Numbered from the stretch's first letter, positions 7,612 to 17,658 are shown. The stretch: DNA of 64,000 nucleotides from Calditrichia bacterium (GCA_020635015.1 JACKAP010000012.1:102367-166366), one strand, 5' to 3'. Notes: a model not told the origin generated them from the letters alone. A program made the numbers and translations.

Positions 7612-7903
7612 ACCGTTCTCCTCCGCTTAAGTGTTTCCAAAGTGCTTTTACCACCCACTTATTAACTTCATGTCAATATATCGACCGGTGGAACCAAGTA
7701 AATAACCTAAACGGGCCAAATTCGCTTGCACCCCCGGGAGATATCGGCAATGCGCAGAAATATGCGGCTCTTGAATGACGGTGAAGAATATTAATTATCC
7801 GGTTTCGAAAGCCTGATTTTCTTTGTAGATTAACCTGTTTAATTGCATGCGGGGAAATTACCGCGCAACGTATTGTTTTTTTACTGGTGGGACAAGTTAC
7901 AAG

Positions 7904-9220
7904 ATGATCAGCATCATTCAAATACAGCCGGACAGCATCGCCGAGGAGCTCGGCCTGGAAGCAGGCGATGCGGTGGTCTCCGTCAACGGCAAGGAGATCA
8001 GCGACGCCCTGGATTATAAATTTTATATCACCAACGAGGAAGTGGAGCTGGTGGTGCAGCAGGGAGAGGAGCGGCTGATCTACGAGATCGAAAAGGAATA
8101 TGACGACGATCTCGGAATCCAACTGGAGGATCTGGAACTGCGTTCCTGCGGCAATGCCTGCATCTTCTGCTTCGTATTCCAGAATCCCAAGGGGATGCGC
8201 AAGAGCCTTTACTTCAAGGATGAGGATTACCGCTTTTCCTTTCTGTACGGCCATTACACCACCCTGACCAACGCCACCCGGGAGGATCTGGAACGGATCG
8301 TGGAACAGCGTCTCTCCCCGCTGTATATTTCGGTGCACGTCACCGAGCCGGAGTTGCGCAAATTGATGCTGGGAATCAAGTTCGACGACCATCTTTTCGA
8401 GAAGATCGATTACCTCACCTCCAACGGCATCGAGTTGAACTGCCAGATCGTGCTCTGTCCGGAGCTCAACGACGGAGCGCATCTCGACCAGACCATCGCC
8501 GATCTGAAGGCCTATTTCCCGATGATCCAGTCGATCGCCATCGTGCCGGTGGGCCTCACCCGCCACCGCAAGAATCTGTTTGCCCTCAAGCCGGTCACCC
8601 ATGAATACAGTCTGAGCACCATCGCTGAGACCGACCGCCGCCGGAAAGCCCTGAAGGCAGAACTGGGCAGTTCCTTCGTCTATCTCTCCGACGAATTTTA
8701 TATCCGCACCGACCTCCCGATCCCGGAAAGCGATTATTACGAAGGCTTCTATCAGTTGGAGAACGGGGTGGGGCTGACCCGCGATTTTATCGATAACTTC
8801 CAGGCAGAATACCCCCTGCTGAAAAATCCCGCCGGACGCCCGCTCAATATCAGCCTGGTCACCGGCACCCTGGGAGCGGAGGTGCTGAAGAAATATTTCC
8901 TGCGCCAGTTGAACCAGCTCCCCGGGATGTTCTTCAAGCTCCATCCGGTGCTCAACCGCTTTTACGGCCCCAGCATCACCGTGTCGGGCTTGCTGGTGGG
9001 AGAAGACATCTACGATACCCTGAAAGATCAGAAAACCGGCGAATACATCGTGCTCCCCCCGGACTGCATCAATGATGACGGGGTATTTCTCGATGATTGG
9101 ACCCTGCCCCAACTGGAAAAGCAGCTCGGCAAAAAATTAATTGTCTTTCCGCGCAGTTTTCAGAAATTGTTTGCTCTGGTAGAAGAATATGAAGCAGCCT
9201 TTAGTGACCATCGTCGGTAG
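7904..9220 (+). CDS. DUF512 family PDZ/radical-SAM-like protein
   Basis: The product is 438 residues from ATG 7904; the frame is open further up, but this start gives the family's N-terminus. Residues ~1-60 form a PDZ-like domain (SIAEELGLEAGDAVVSVNGK). Cysteines 82, 86 and 89 in SCGNACIFCF make a Cx3Cx2C cluster typical of radical SAM enzymes. They are followed by QNPKGMRKSLYFKDEDYRFS and LYISVHVTEPELR, hallmarks of DUF512. The reaction is unknown. It overlaps der by 32 bp, an arrangement seen in other bacteria, which suggests a link with ribosome assembly. Confidence 0.88.
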   Translation: MISIIQIQPDSIAEELGLEAGDAVVSVNGKEISDALDYKFYITNEEVELVVQQGEERLIYEIEKEYDDDLGIQLEDLELRSCGNACIFCFVFQNPKGMRKSLYFKDEDYRFSFLYGHYTTLTNATREDLERIVEQRLSPLYISVHVTEPELRKLMLGIKFDDHLFEKIDYLTSNGIELNCQIVLCPELNDGAHLDQTIADLKAYFPMIQSIAIVPVGLTRHRKNLFALKPVTHEYSLSTIAETDRRRKALKAELGSSFVYLSDEFYIRTDLPIPESDYYEGFYQLENGVGLTRDFIDNFQAEYPLLKNPAGRPLNISLVTGTLGAEVLKKYFLRQLNQLPGMFFKLHPVLNRFYGPSITVSGLLVGEDIYDTLKDQKTGEYIVLPPDCINDDGVFLDDWTLPQLEKQLGKKLIVFPRSFQKLFALVEEYEAAFSDHRR

Positions 9221-10514
9221 GCCGAACGTCGGGAAATCGACCCTCTTTAACCGCATCATCGGAAAACGCGAAGCGATTGTGCACAACCTGCCGGGGGTGA
9301 CCCGCGACCGCCACTATGCGGTCAGCGACTGGAGCGGGAAATCCTTCATGCTGGTCGATACCGGCGGGTACATGCCCACTTCCCAGGACATGATCGACCT
9401 GGCGATCCGCGAGCAGGTGGATATCGCGATCGAGGAGACCGATGTGATCCTGTTTATGGTCGACCTCACCACCGGCATCACCGACATCGACCTGAGCATT
9501 GCCGAAAAGCTCCGCCGCACCGAACGGCCGGTGCTGCTGGTGGTCAATAAAACCGACAACGAGATGCGCGAGAGCGAGACCTTCCAGTTTTACAATCTCG
9601 GTTTGGGCGATCCCCAGCCGGTCTCAGCCACTCTCGGCCGGGGCATCGGGGATATGCTCGACCATTTGATCCACTTTTTTGAAGAGACCCCGAAGAAGCG
9701 GAAACCGATTTTATCAAGCTGGCGGTGATCGGCAAGGAGAATGTCGGGAAATCCTCCTTCGTCAACACCCTGCTGGGCAAAGAGCGGGTGATCGTCACCC
9801 CGATTCCCGGCACCACCCGCGATCCGATCGACTCACCGCTGAAATACCGCCAGCGCGACTATCTGCTGATCGACACCGCCGGCCTGAAGCGGCGGGCAAA
9901 GGTGCAGGAGAACATCCTCTTTTACAGCCAACTGCGCACCATGCGCAGCCTGCAGCGGGCCGATGTGGCGCTTTACTTTATCGATGCCATCGAAGGCCCC
10001 ACTCGCCAGGACCTGCGGGTGATCGGGGAAGCGGCCCAGGCTAAACGCGGCCTGGTCATCGCCATCAACAAGTGGGATGCAGTGGAAAAAGACCATAAGA
10101 CCGCCCTGACCTGGGAACGGGATCTGCGCGAGAAGCTGGGTGAGATGAGCTGGATACCGATCATCTTCACCTCGGTGCATCAGAAGCAGCGGCTCTTCAA
10201 GCTGCTGGACCTGGCCACCAATGTGTACGATGAATACCATAAGACCGTGCGCACCCGCGATTTGAACAAAGTGCTGCTGCCGATCATAAAAGAAACCAGC
10301 GCGCCGGCGGTGGGGGGGAAAGAGATCAAGATCAACTACATCACCCAGCTCAAATCCGCCGCGCCGGTATTCGGCTTTTTCTGCAATCACCCGGACCTGA
10401 TCCCGGCCAACTACCGCCGTTTCCTGGAGAAGCAGATCCGCCAGCATTGGGGGTTTGAGGGGTGCCGGTGACGATCGTTTTAAATCGAAGCGGGGTAAAG
10501 CGCAGCAGGCTTAA
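9189..10514 (+). CDS. der: Ribosome-assembly GTPase Der (EngA), frameshifted in this sequence
   Basis: The two GTPase domains are clear: G1 GRPNVGKS, LVDTGG and NKTD in the first; GKENVGKS, LIDTAGLKRR and NKWD in the second; then the KH-like C-terminus (RRFLEKQIRQHWGFEG). Der acts in 50S subunit maturation and is normally essential. The frame breaks three times, each repaired by one extra base in a homopolymer: CCCC 9688-9691 (restores TPEEAETDFIKLAVIG), GGGG 10459-10462 and TTTT 10478-10481. Together these restore VPVTIVFKSKRGKAQQA ending at TAA 10512-10514. Sequencing error is the simplest reading. Uncorrected, the pieces are 9189-9728 and about 9700-10471. Confidence 0.9.
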
Positions 10515-10562
10515 GGTCGATAAAGGATTTTACGAAGTCTGAGGCAAGGCTTCATTCTGGCT

Positions 10563-10679
10563 GTCATTGCGAGGCGTTTTTTGCCGAAGCAATCCCCCGC
10601 TCAACGCAACCAATTGCAGTCAGGTTGGGAGCGATCAGCAGGAGATTGCCACGCCGTAAAATACGCGGCTCGCAATGAC
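10563..10679. repeat. REP-like GTCATTGCGAG...CTCGCAATGAC element
   Basis: Outer arms GTCATTGCGAG (10563-10573) and CTCGCAATGAC (10669-10679) pair. Inner words GAAGCAATC and GAGATTGCC pair as well. This is a widespread dispersed intergenic palindrome type found in many unrelated bacteria. Confidence 0.75.
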
Positions 10680-10752
10680 GACACCTGAATACGGCGTCGT
10701 AATAGTTGAAACCGTATAGTGTTATCAAATCCCCAAGTGACAGGATCAGATT

Positions 10753-12411
10753 ATGCTCAGACCAATTATCCGCAACCTTTTTCCAGCCTGGCTGGCCGGC
10801 ATGGTAATATTTCTCCCCCTGGCTGCCCAGCAGCCGCCCCCCAAGTGCGGGATGGCGCACCGGCTGGAAACTTATGCCGCAGCAACCCCGGCAGAGCGGG
10901 CCCTGTTAAAAGAAAATCGCCGGGCACAGCAGCAAGGGCTGACCGAGACTTATCTAAGTCCCTCCGGCCATTTTCTGATCTACTACGAGACCAGCGGTAT
11001 CGACGCCATCCCGGACTACGACCGCAACAGCGACGGCACCCCGGATTACCTGGAATTTGTCGCCAAAGCCTTCGACCGCGCCTGGGAAGTGGAGATCGAC
11101 AGCCTGGGCTTCAACCCGCCGCCGGATGAGAATGGCGATCCGCTGGACGTATATCAAGTTTACTGCGAGTCGATTTCCTTTTACGGATTTACCGATTTTT
11201 ATAATCCGATCCCCGGCGATCCGGCCGGTTTCTACCGTTTTACCAGCAGCATCACCATCAATACCGAATTCGATTTCGTGGATTACCCCTGGGTAACCGA
11301 CGATCCGATCGTGCGCGACAGCCTGGCGATTGCCGTCACTGCTGCTCACGAATTCAACCATGCCCTGCAGTTAGGGTATCGCATCTGGTTCAAGGACAAC
11401 AACATCAATCTGTTTCAACTGACCGACCTCTGGCTGCTGGAAAGCTCTGCCACCTATATGGAAGAGGTGGTTGCCGGGCAGGTAAATGATTATTTCTACT
11501 ATCTCGGCTGCGTGCTCAACTCCAGCGATCTGAATCTCACCCTCAACAACAGCTGTGGGCGGATTTACGGGCAGGTGATCCTGTTCATCATGCTGGGCGA
11601 AAGTTACGGCAGGGATTTCACCCGGCTGCTCTGGGAGGAGATCGTTGAACAGCCGGGAATGGAAGCGCTGGAGGCGCTGCTGGACCTGGAGGGCAGCGAC
11701 ATCAGCGCGGAACTGGGCCGGCTGGCGACCTGGGTGTTCTTCACCGGATCCAATAGTGTGGCGGGACATTTTTTCCCGGACGCTGCCGGTTTCCCCGATC
11801 CGGCCGTCACGGTGCTGCCCGGCGCCTCTTTCGAGAATGTCCCCAGCCTGACCCTTGCCAGTGACGAACTGCCGCCCCTCTCTTACCGGCTCTACGAGCT
11901 GCCGGTGGTGGCGACCGGGAACATCAGCGCCTCGCTGGCGGTTTCCGATGATGCCGCGTTGTGGTCCGGCCGGCAATTGTTGACGGCGGAGCCCTATAGT
12001 AAAGAGTTCCCGGCCGGGATCTACTTTCCGCTCAACTATACGCCCCCGCTGGAAACCATTCACCTGGCGGTGGTGAGCGGCAACTGGAACAATACCAATC
12101 TGACCGGACGCGCCCCCTACGAACTGCTCCTCAGCGGCCAGACCAGCGTGGCCGGGGTTTATCCCAACCCGGTGCGGCCGGATGGGGATGTCTCCCGGGT
12201 CACCTTCCTCAACCTGCCGGCGGAAGCGCGGGTGGAGATCTTCTCCAGCAACGGCCTGCATCTGGCCACGGTGGAGGCGGCCGGCGGGGGTAATGTGGCA
12301 TTCTGGGATCTCACCAATCACCAGGGCGACCCGGTCGGCAGCGGGGTCTATATCTACCGGATCGTCTCCGAGGAGCGGTCGGAAATGGGTAAAATCATGG
12401 TAATTCGGTAA
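10753..12411 (+). CDS. Secreted zinc metalloprotease-like protein with T9SS sorting domain
   Basis: The product is 552 residues. A signal peptide covers residues ~1-25 (hydrophobic WLAGMVIFLPLAAQ). AVTAAHEFNHALQLGYR (~residues 196-212) holds HExxH, and LLESSATYMEEVV ~25 residues later supplies a downstream glutamate; this is the pattern of MXAN_6640-like putative metalloproteases. The C-terminus has the features of a T9SS sorting domain: VYPNPVRP, a beta-rich segment, SGVYIYRIVSEE and a basic end KIMVIR. It would be exported by the Sec system and then through T9SS. It ends 13 bp before the PTS IIC gene, yet a shared function is not obvious. Confidence 0.75.
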   Translation: MLRPIIRNLFPAWLAGMVIFLPLAAQQPPPKCGMAHRLETYAAATPAERALLKENRRAQQQGLTETYLSPSGHFLIYYETSGIDAIPDYDRNSDGTPDYLEFVAKAFDRAWEVEIDSLGFNPPPDENGDPLDVYQVYCESISFYGFTDFYNPIPGDPAGFYRFTSSITINTEFDFVDYPWVTDDPIVRDSLAIAVTAAHEFNHALQLGYRIWFKDNNINLFQLTDLWLLESSATYMEEVVAGQVNDYFYYLGCVLNSSDLNLTLNNSCGRIYGQVILFIMLGESYGRDFTRLLWEEIVEQPGMEALEALLDLEGSDISAELGRLATWVFFTGSNSVAGHFFPDAAGFPDPAVTVLPGASFENVPSLTLASDELPPLSYRLYELPVVATGNISASLAVSDDAALWSGRQLLTAEPYSKEFPAGIYFPLNYTPPLETIHLAVVSGNWNNTNLTGRAPYELLLSGQTSVAGVYPNPVRPDGDVSRVTFLNLPAEARVEIFSSNGLHLATVEAAGGGNVAFWDLTNHQGDPVGSGVYIYRIVSEERSEMGKIMVIR

Positions 12412-12424
12412 CCAACAAGCGGCT

Positions 12425-13053
12425 ATGTCGAACTGGCTCACATCCCTGCTGATCGGATTTCTAGGACTGGATACCACCGTGGCGTTCCAGGTGCTGATCT
12501 CCCAGCCGCTATTCTCCTGCACCATCCTGGGGTGGCTCTACGGCGATCTGGCCCTGGGAATCGAAACCGGCCTGATGATGCAATTGCTGTGGCTGAACAT
12601 CATCCCCGCCGGGGCGACGGTTTTTCCGGAGGGTAATATCGGCTCGATGATCACCGGCGCGATCGTGCTGCAATACCAGGAGCTGGAAATACCCAACCTG
12701 GTCTTTACCGCCGGATTTGTTATCGGCATCCTGGTCAGCTTCGTCGGGGCCTATGTAACGGTGATCGACCGAAAGCTCAACGGATACATCCTGGAGCTGA
12801 CCCTGCAGGCGGTACACAAGGGGCGCTTCTCCAAGATCTCCTGGCTGGACATGCTAAGCATCCTGATCTATTTTTTATTGATGAGCCTGCTGGCCTTTAT
12901 CGCCCTCACCCTGGCCGGCTGGGCGATGCCCTGGCTGCAAAGTGCGCTGGGGTGTTCGAAAGTAATCTCCGCCTGGTCAAGCCGGCGGTATGGGGACTGG
13001 GCATTGCCCTCACCCTGCCGATGATCTACCGGGCGCTGTGGCCGGGGCGGTAA
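12425..13053 (+). CDS. PTS mannose-family IIC component, frameshifted
   Basis: This membrane protein begins MSNWLTSLLIGFLGLDTTVA and has ISQPLFSCTILGWLYGD, GIETGLMMQLLWLNIIPAGA and PEGNIGSMITGAI, the recognised pattern of mannose/fructose/sorbose-type IIC (ManY). IIC forms part of the sugar-translocating channel with IID. The frame runs out at 13024. One extra G in GGGG 12949-12952 restores a natural end (LGVFESNLRLVKPAVWGLG and onward) to TAA 13051-13053, about 209 residues. No IIA or IIB gene is nearby. Confidence 0.8.
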
Positions 13054-13378
13054 ATATATGTCGGCAGGCCGCGCCTCAACCGCCCCTGATTGGCTTGCTG
13101 GACGCTGCGCCAATCTGTCCCCGCCTTGAAAATGCGGGGAATACTTTTGCGCTACATAATTTTCCAGAATACAAAGTTTTGTGGAATTGTAAATGCACTT
13201 TGTCTTTGCCAATGGCCAATAACATTTTTGTAATTATAGATTTCTCACAAACGACGTTCGAAATGACGACGTTGTGTCATTCCGAGGTGCCAGCCGAGGA
13301 ATCTGTTCTTTTAAAAGATATACTATACAGAGCACTAAAAACTGACATCTGAAAACTGACAACGAAGAGCAATCTCCC
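13054..13378. repeat. Gap in the PTS cluster with REP-like and ACTGAAAACTGA words
   Basis: Between IIC and IID lies an ATTCCGAGG...CCGAGGAATCT element (13279-13303), a sequence type dispersed in many bacteria. Words of the ACTGAAAACTGACA type follow at 13335-13362 and recur at 28340-28375. I see no gene here. Confidence 0.6.
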
Positions 13379-14190
13379 TTGCCCGACATCAAACCACCAT
13401 CTTCCCCCGCGGACGCGCCGGCACCAACATCCCGACCGCCGATCCGCAAGTGGGATATTTTCCGGGTCTTCCTGCGCAGCTTCTTTATGCAGTCGGTATG
13501 GAACTACCGCAGCTTGATCTCGGTCGGCTTCGGGATCTGCCTGATCCCGGTGCTGAAGCGCCTCTATAGCGACACCGAATCCCGCCAGGCGTTTCTCAAC
13601 CGCCATCTGAAATATTTCAACGCCCATCCCTACATGGCATCCTATGCCCTGGGGGTATCGATCCACCTGGAAGAAGCCCTGGCCTCCGGCAATGCCGAAG
13701 CCGGTCCCAAATTGGAACGGATGAAGTCGCTGCTGGTCAGCATCCTCGGCGCGGTGGGCGACCGGCTGTTCTGGTCGACCATCAAACCCTACTCGCTGAT
13801 CATCGGGATGATGCTGCTTTTCCCCTGGAAAATCCCGCCTGGCAGTTGGCAGCGCTGGCGGGCACCTTCCTGATCTACAACCTGCCGCACCTTTATCTGC
13901 GCTATAACGGCATCTGGGAAGGGTACACCTACGGGTTGGAAGTACATAAATGCCTGGATGAACAGCGCTTTCAAAAGCTGGAGAAAGTGTATTTATTTTC
14001 CGGCAGCTTCGCCTTTTTATTGTTTTTGGCGCTTTTAATTGCTAAAATATTTGCGGAGAGCCTACTTTCGGCAGCGATGATGGGCGGTGCCGCCGTTCTG
14101 GCATTGATCATTTACCGGGCCACGAAAAATTTTTACTTTACAATTATCATAACTTTAGTTATTAGTATACTGATGGGCTTCATCTTTTAA
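13379..14190 (+). CDS. PTS mannose-family IID component, frameshifted
   Basis: The start is probably TTG 13379. The product shows the IID pattern: RVFLRSFFMQSVWNYRSL, FNAHPYMASYALGVSIHLEE, LVSILGAVGDRLFWSTIKPY, and C-terminal hydrophobic helices ending in ILMGFIF. IID (ManZ) forms the membrane channel with IIC. The frame breaks near 13818-13825 (TTTTCCCC). Adding one C restores LLFPLENPAWQLAALAGTF and joins the two parts into one protein of about 270 residues. HPr follows 29 bp later. Confidence 0.8.
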
Positions 14191-14219
14191 AACACAACCC
14201 TGACAACAGGGAAATAGCG

Positions 14220-14486
14220 ATGCTCAGAAAGACCTTTCAAATCAAGAATAAATACGGCTTGCATGCCCGCCCGGCGGCGATGCTGGTAAAAACCACCGGC
14301 AAATTCAAATCGACCATCGAAATCAGCAAAGATGGGCTGATCGCCAACGGCAAGAGCATCATGGGACTGATGACGCTGGTGGCGGAAGTGGGCAGCCAGA
14401 TCGAAGTGAATGTCGATGGTGAGGATGAACAGGCGGCCATGGAGGCGATTGAAGATCTCATCGAAAATAATTTTTATGAAGACTAA
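14220..14486 (+). CDS. ptsH: Phosphocarrier protein HPr
   Basis: This 88-residue protein has the HPr signature KYGLHARPAAMLV with the phosphorylated histidine at position 15, and KSIMGLMTL with Ser46, the regulatory site used by HPr kinase in organisms that have it. HPr passes phosphate from Enzyme I to the sugar-specific II components in the cytoplasm. It sits between IID and Enzyme I, which confirms the PTS assignment. Confidence 0.95.
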   Translation: MLRKTFQIKNKYGLHARPAAMLVKTTGKFKSTIEISKDGLIANGKSIMGLMTLVAEVGSQIEVNVDGEDEQAAMEAIEDLIENNFYED

Positions 14487-14545
14487 ATGAACGGGTGGCA
14501 GATATCACGCCATCCCGGACCTTAAGACCTGGAAAAGAACGTTTT

Positions 14546-16330
14546 ATGAAGAAACCGAAGGGGGATCCGGCATTGCCCGACGAAGTGGTTCTTGAAGGGG
14601 TCGCGGCCTCTTCAGGCATGATCGTGGGTCCCTGTTTCCTCTATCTGGAGCCGTTCTGGCAACCGGAACCCCGGGTGATTCCCGAAGGGGAAGTTGCCGG
14701 CCAGATAGTGCTTTTCCAGCAGTCGGTCGATAAAGCCCGCCAAGAGTTAACCCATTCCTTTCAAAATACCCTCGAACAACTGGGAAAAGACGTCGCCGAA
14801 ATCCTGGAAATGCAGATCGCCTTCCTGGAGGACCGGATCTTTCTTCAGGAGGTCGAGGACACAATCGAAAAAAAACACTACGACGCCGCTTATGCCACCT
14901 TCCTGATCTTCCGCCAGAAAAAAGAATATTTCCTGCAAATGAGCAACGAGTATTTCCGCGAGCGGGCCTTTGATATCCAGCACCTCAAGGAAATGATCAT
15001 CAAGAATATTCTTGGAAGAGGCACGAACATCGCTGTTTCCCTGAGCAAGCCGGCGATCGTCATTGCCAACACCTTGAGTCCCAGTGATACGGTGCAGTTG
15101 TTCCGCCAGCATGTATTGGGAATGGCGACCAACAAGGGCGGCAAGACCTCCCATACCGCGATCGTGGCTCGGTCCCTCGGCGTGCCGGCGGTGGTGGGAT
15201 TGAAGAAGATCACCGAGGTGGTCAAGACCGGCGACATCATCGTACTCGACGGCAACGAAGGCCGGGTGATCCTGAATCCCACTGCAGAGACCATCGCCCG
15301 CTATAAAGAGCAGCAGCGCATTTTCTCCACCCGGGAGGAACGCCTCCTGAAAGAGAGCGCCTACGAAACCCGCACCAAAGACGGCAAGCGTATCCATGTG
15401 CAGGCCAACATCGAATTCGAGCACGAAGTGCAGCAATTGCTGAAGGTGGGGGCGGACGGGGTGGGGCTGTTTCGCACCGAAGGCCTCTTTATGAAGAGCG
15501 CCGACCTCCCCTCGGAGGCGGAACAGGCGACCATCTACAGCAATATTGCCCGCCAGGTGTATCCCAACAAGGTGGTGATCCGCACCCTGGACATCGGGGG
15601 CGACAAGATGGTGGCGGGACTGATCAACACCAAAGAAGAAAATCCATTCCTGGGATGGAGGGCGATCCGCTTCTGGCTGGATCATAAGACCGGTTTCCTG
15701 GCCCAGTTGAAGGCGATCCTGCAGGCCAACACCCGGGGTAATGTGCAGATCCTGCTGCCGATGATCAGCGGCCTGGGCGAAATTTTCCAGGTGCGGGAGT
15801 TATTGGAAGAGGCCCGGGAGACCCTGCGAAAAGAAGGCAAACCCTTTGGAGAATCGATCGATCTCGGCATCATGATCGAAATTCCCTCGGTGGTGGTGAT
15901 GGCGGATATCCTGGCCCGGGAAGTGGACTTTTTCAGCATCGGCACCAACGACCTGGTGCAGTACACCCTGGCGGTGGACCGCGGTAACGAAAAGGTGGCC
16001 AACCTCTACTCCCATTTTCATCCGGCGGTGCTGCGCATGGTCAAGATGACCATCGATGCCGGGCGTCAGGCCAACATCCCGGTGGGGATGTGCGGGGAAA
16101 TGGCCGGCGATCCGCTGGCGGTGCCGATCTTACTGGCGATGGGTTTCGAAAATCTCAGCGCCTCCCATGCGGTCATCCCGGAAATCAAAAATATTATCCG
16201 CGAACTGTCCCTGTCAGACTGCAGGGCGTTATACGAGCAGATCTGCCGGATCAACATCACCAGCGAGGTCATCCGGGTAGTACGGGACTTTTATCGTGAG
16301 CATTTCCCGGAATTGCCGGAGGAGGAGTGA
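14546..16330 (+). CDS. ptsI: PTS Enzyme I (phosphoenolpyruvate-protein phosphotransferase)
   Basis: From ATG 14546 the protein is 594 residues, close to the family norm; GTG 14495 would add 17 residues unlike the family. It has the N-terminal LEGVAASSGMIVGP, the active-site GGKTSHTAIVAR (His near 203), and the PEP-binding TIM-barrel motifs GLFRTEGLFM, TLDIGGDK, FFSIGTNDLVQYTLAVDRGN and PVGMCGEMAGDP. It transfers phosphate from PEP to HPr. It lies 60 bp after ptsH. A repeat follows the stop. Confidence 0.96.
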   Translation: MKKPKGDPALPDEVVLEGVAASSGMIVGPCFLYLEPFWQPEPRVIPEGEVAGQIVLFQQSVDKARQELTHSFQNTLEQLGKDVAEILEMQIAFLEDRIFLQEVEDTIEKKHYDAAYATFLIFRQKKEYFLQMSNEYFRERAFDIQHLKEMIIKNILGRGTNIAVSLSKPAIVIANTLSPSDTVQLFRQHVLGMATNKGGKTSHTAIVARSLGVPAVVGLKKITEVVKTGDIIVLDGNEGRVILNPTAETIARYKEQQRIFSTREERLLKESAYETRTKDGKRIHVQANIEFEHEVQQLLKVGADGVGLFRTEGLFMKSADLPSEAEQATIYSNIARQVYPNKVVIRTLDIGGDKMVAGLINTKEENPFLGWRAIRFWLDHKTGFLAQLKAILQANTRGNVQILLPMISGLGEIFQVRELLEEARETLRKEGKPFGESIDLGIMIEIPSVVVMADILAREVDFFSIGTNDLVQYTLAVDRGNEKVANLYSHFHPAVLRMVKMTIDAGRQANIPVGMCGEMAGDPLAVPILLAMGFENLSASHAVIPEIKNIIRELSLSDCRALYEQICRINITSEVIRVVRDFYREHFPELPEEE

Positions 16331-16340
16331 AGATGAACTT

Positions 16341-16448
16341 CGTGAATGGGTGAATGAGATGAAGGGTGAATGGGTTGATGAGATTCTGGAATATAGATCA
16401 GTCTTAACCCATTCACTCATATACCCATTCACCCATTCACCCATTCAC
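16341..16448. repeat. GGTGAATGGG / CCCATTCACC mirrored tandem element
   Basis: Words GTGAATGGGTGAATG on the left arm are answered by CATTCACCCATTCACCCATTC on the right arm after about 30 bases. It can fold as a long hairpin between ptsI and the isomerase gene. Confidence 0.85.
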
Positions 16449-16504
16449 AAATTACGCAAAAAATTTAATTTATAACAAATAACTACATAACCGAAAGGAC
16501 AGCC

Positions 16505-17548
16505 ATGTTCGACTACGATCGCTCCAATTTCATCTCGTTCTTAAACAGTTTTCCAGAACAAATCCAGCGCAGTCAGGAACTAATGGCAAATCTGACATTC
16601 GATCTTGACGTTGCCGGGTTGCAGAATATCGTATTGTCCGGTATGGGCGGTTCGGGTATTTCCGGCGACCTGCTTCTGGGATATACCGCCGATGAGATTA
16701 CGTTGCCAACCTTTATCAACCGCGACTATACCATTCCCGGCTTCGTGAATGAACACACTCTTTTTGTTGCCGTCAGCTATTCCGGCGACACCGAAGAGAC
16801 CTTGAGCGCGATGGCTCAGGCTGCAGAACGTTCCGCGCGGCTGGTGGGAATCTCTTCCGGCGGGAAAGTCGAACAATATTGTCAACAGCACCATATCCCT
16901 CATATCAAAATTCCCGGCGGCTTTCCTCCCCGCCAGGCCCTGGGCTACCTGTTTTTCCCGGCGCTGTTTTTGTTCGAGAAACTCGGCCTGATCTCCTCCA
17001 AAACCGCAGAAGTTGCGGAAACCCGGGAGCTGCTTCAGGAGTTGATCGATCGCTACAGCCCGGTCACCAGCTACGGCAACAACCTGGCGCATCATATTGC
17101 CCAAAGCGTCTACCACGCCATCCCGGTGGTGTATACCGGGGCGCCCTTTCTGCAGCCGGTGACGGTGCGCTGGCGCAATCAGTTCAATGAGAATTCCAAA
17201 TCGATGGCCTTCAGCAATGTCTTCCCGGAACTCAATCACAATGAGATCATGGGCTGGGAGGGCCTCAAAGAGGTTAACAAGCATTTCCGGGTGATCCTGC
17301 TGCGCGATCCGGAGGAGAGCCCCCGGGTGAAGCAGCGCATTAACATCACCAAGGAAATTCTCAAGAACCGGCAGATTCTCTTCGGAGAGGTCTTTGCGGA
17401 AGGGCAATCGCGCCTGGCGCGGCTGTTCTCGCTGATCAGCGCCGGCGACTGGGCCAGCTACTACTGGGCGATGCTGAATGAGAAAGATCCGATCACCATC
17501 GACAGCATCGATTTGCTGAAAGACAGACTCAGCAAGGCGGATGTCTAA
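16505..17548 (+). CDS. Bifunctional phosphoglucose/phosphomannose isomerase
   Basis: This 347-residue protein is of the SIS-domain Pgi/Pmi family. The first SIS motif reads IVLSGMGGSGISGDLL, the sugar-phosphate loop VAVSYSGDTEETLS, and the C-terminal part has FNENSKSMAFSNVFPELNHNE, the catalytic region of this family. It interconverts glucose-6-P, mannose-6-P and fructose-6-P. Placed after ptsHI, it fits a role in channelling PTS-imported hexose phosphates. The ATG follows GAAAGGACAGCC. Confidence 0.92.
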   Translation: MFDYDRSNFISFLNSFPEQIQRSQELMANLTFDLDVAGLQNIVLSGMGGSGISGDLLLGYTADEITLPTFINRDYTIPGFVNEHTLFVAVSYSGDTEETLSAMAQAAERSARLVGISSGGKVEQYCQQHHIPHIKIPGGFPPRQALGYLFFPALFLFEKLGLISSKTAEVAETRELLQELIDRYSPVTSYGNNLAHHIAQSVYHAIPVVYTGAPFLQPVTVRWRNQFNENSKSMAFSNVFPELNHNEIMGWEGLKEVNKHFRVILLRDPEESPRVKQRINITKEILKNRQILFGEVFAEGQSRLARLFSLISAGDWASYYWAMLNEKDPITIDSIDLLKDRLSKADV

Positions 17549-17561
17549 TAGGCAAAAAACC

Positions 17562-17658
17562 GGAGGTGGATGGGGACCGGTGTCTTCCCCGGCCTTCAAA
17601 GCCGCGTGCAACCGTCAAAAGCCGGTTGGGTGGGTTCGACTCCCACGCACCTCCGCCA
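17562..17658 (+). tRNA. selC: tRNA-Sec, anticodon UCA, CCA encoded
   Basis: The 97-base gene including CCA is close to the 95-base E. coli selC. The acceptor stem GGAGGTG pairs with CACCTCC, the discriminator is G, and CCA is encoded. The D-arm GGGGA/TCCCC is longer than usual. The anticodon loop CTTCAAA carries TCA, which reads UGA. The long variable arm has the CAACCG/CGGTTG stem, and the T-arm is GTGGG-TTCGACT-CCCAC. The eighth acceptor pair is a G-G mismatch. selA, selB and selD are not in the window, and I saw no gene here with a convincing in-frame UGA. Confidence 0.93.

Noticed and set aside
7673..9112. 479-codon minus-strand reading frame
   Set aside because: It is the antisense of the DUF512 gene, whose plus-strand product has clear family motifs.
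13245..13330. Insertion sequence or mobile element
   Set aside because: It contains only a dispersed REP-like palindrome. No transposase, terminal inverted repeats or target duplications were seen here or elsewhere in the window.
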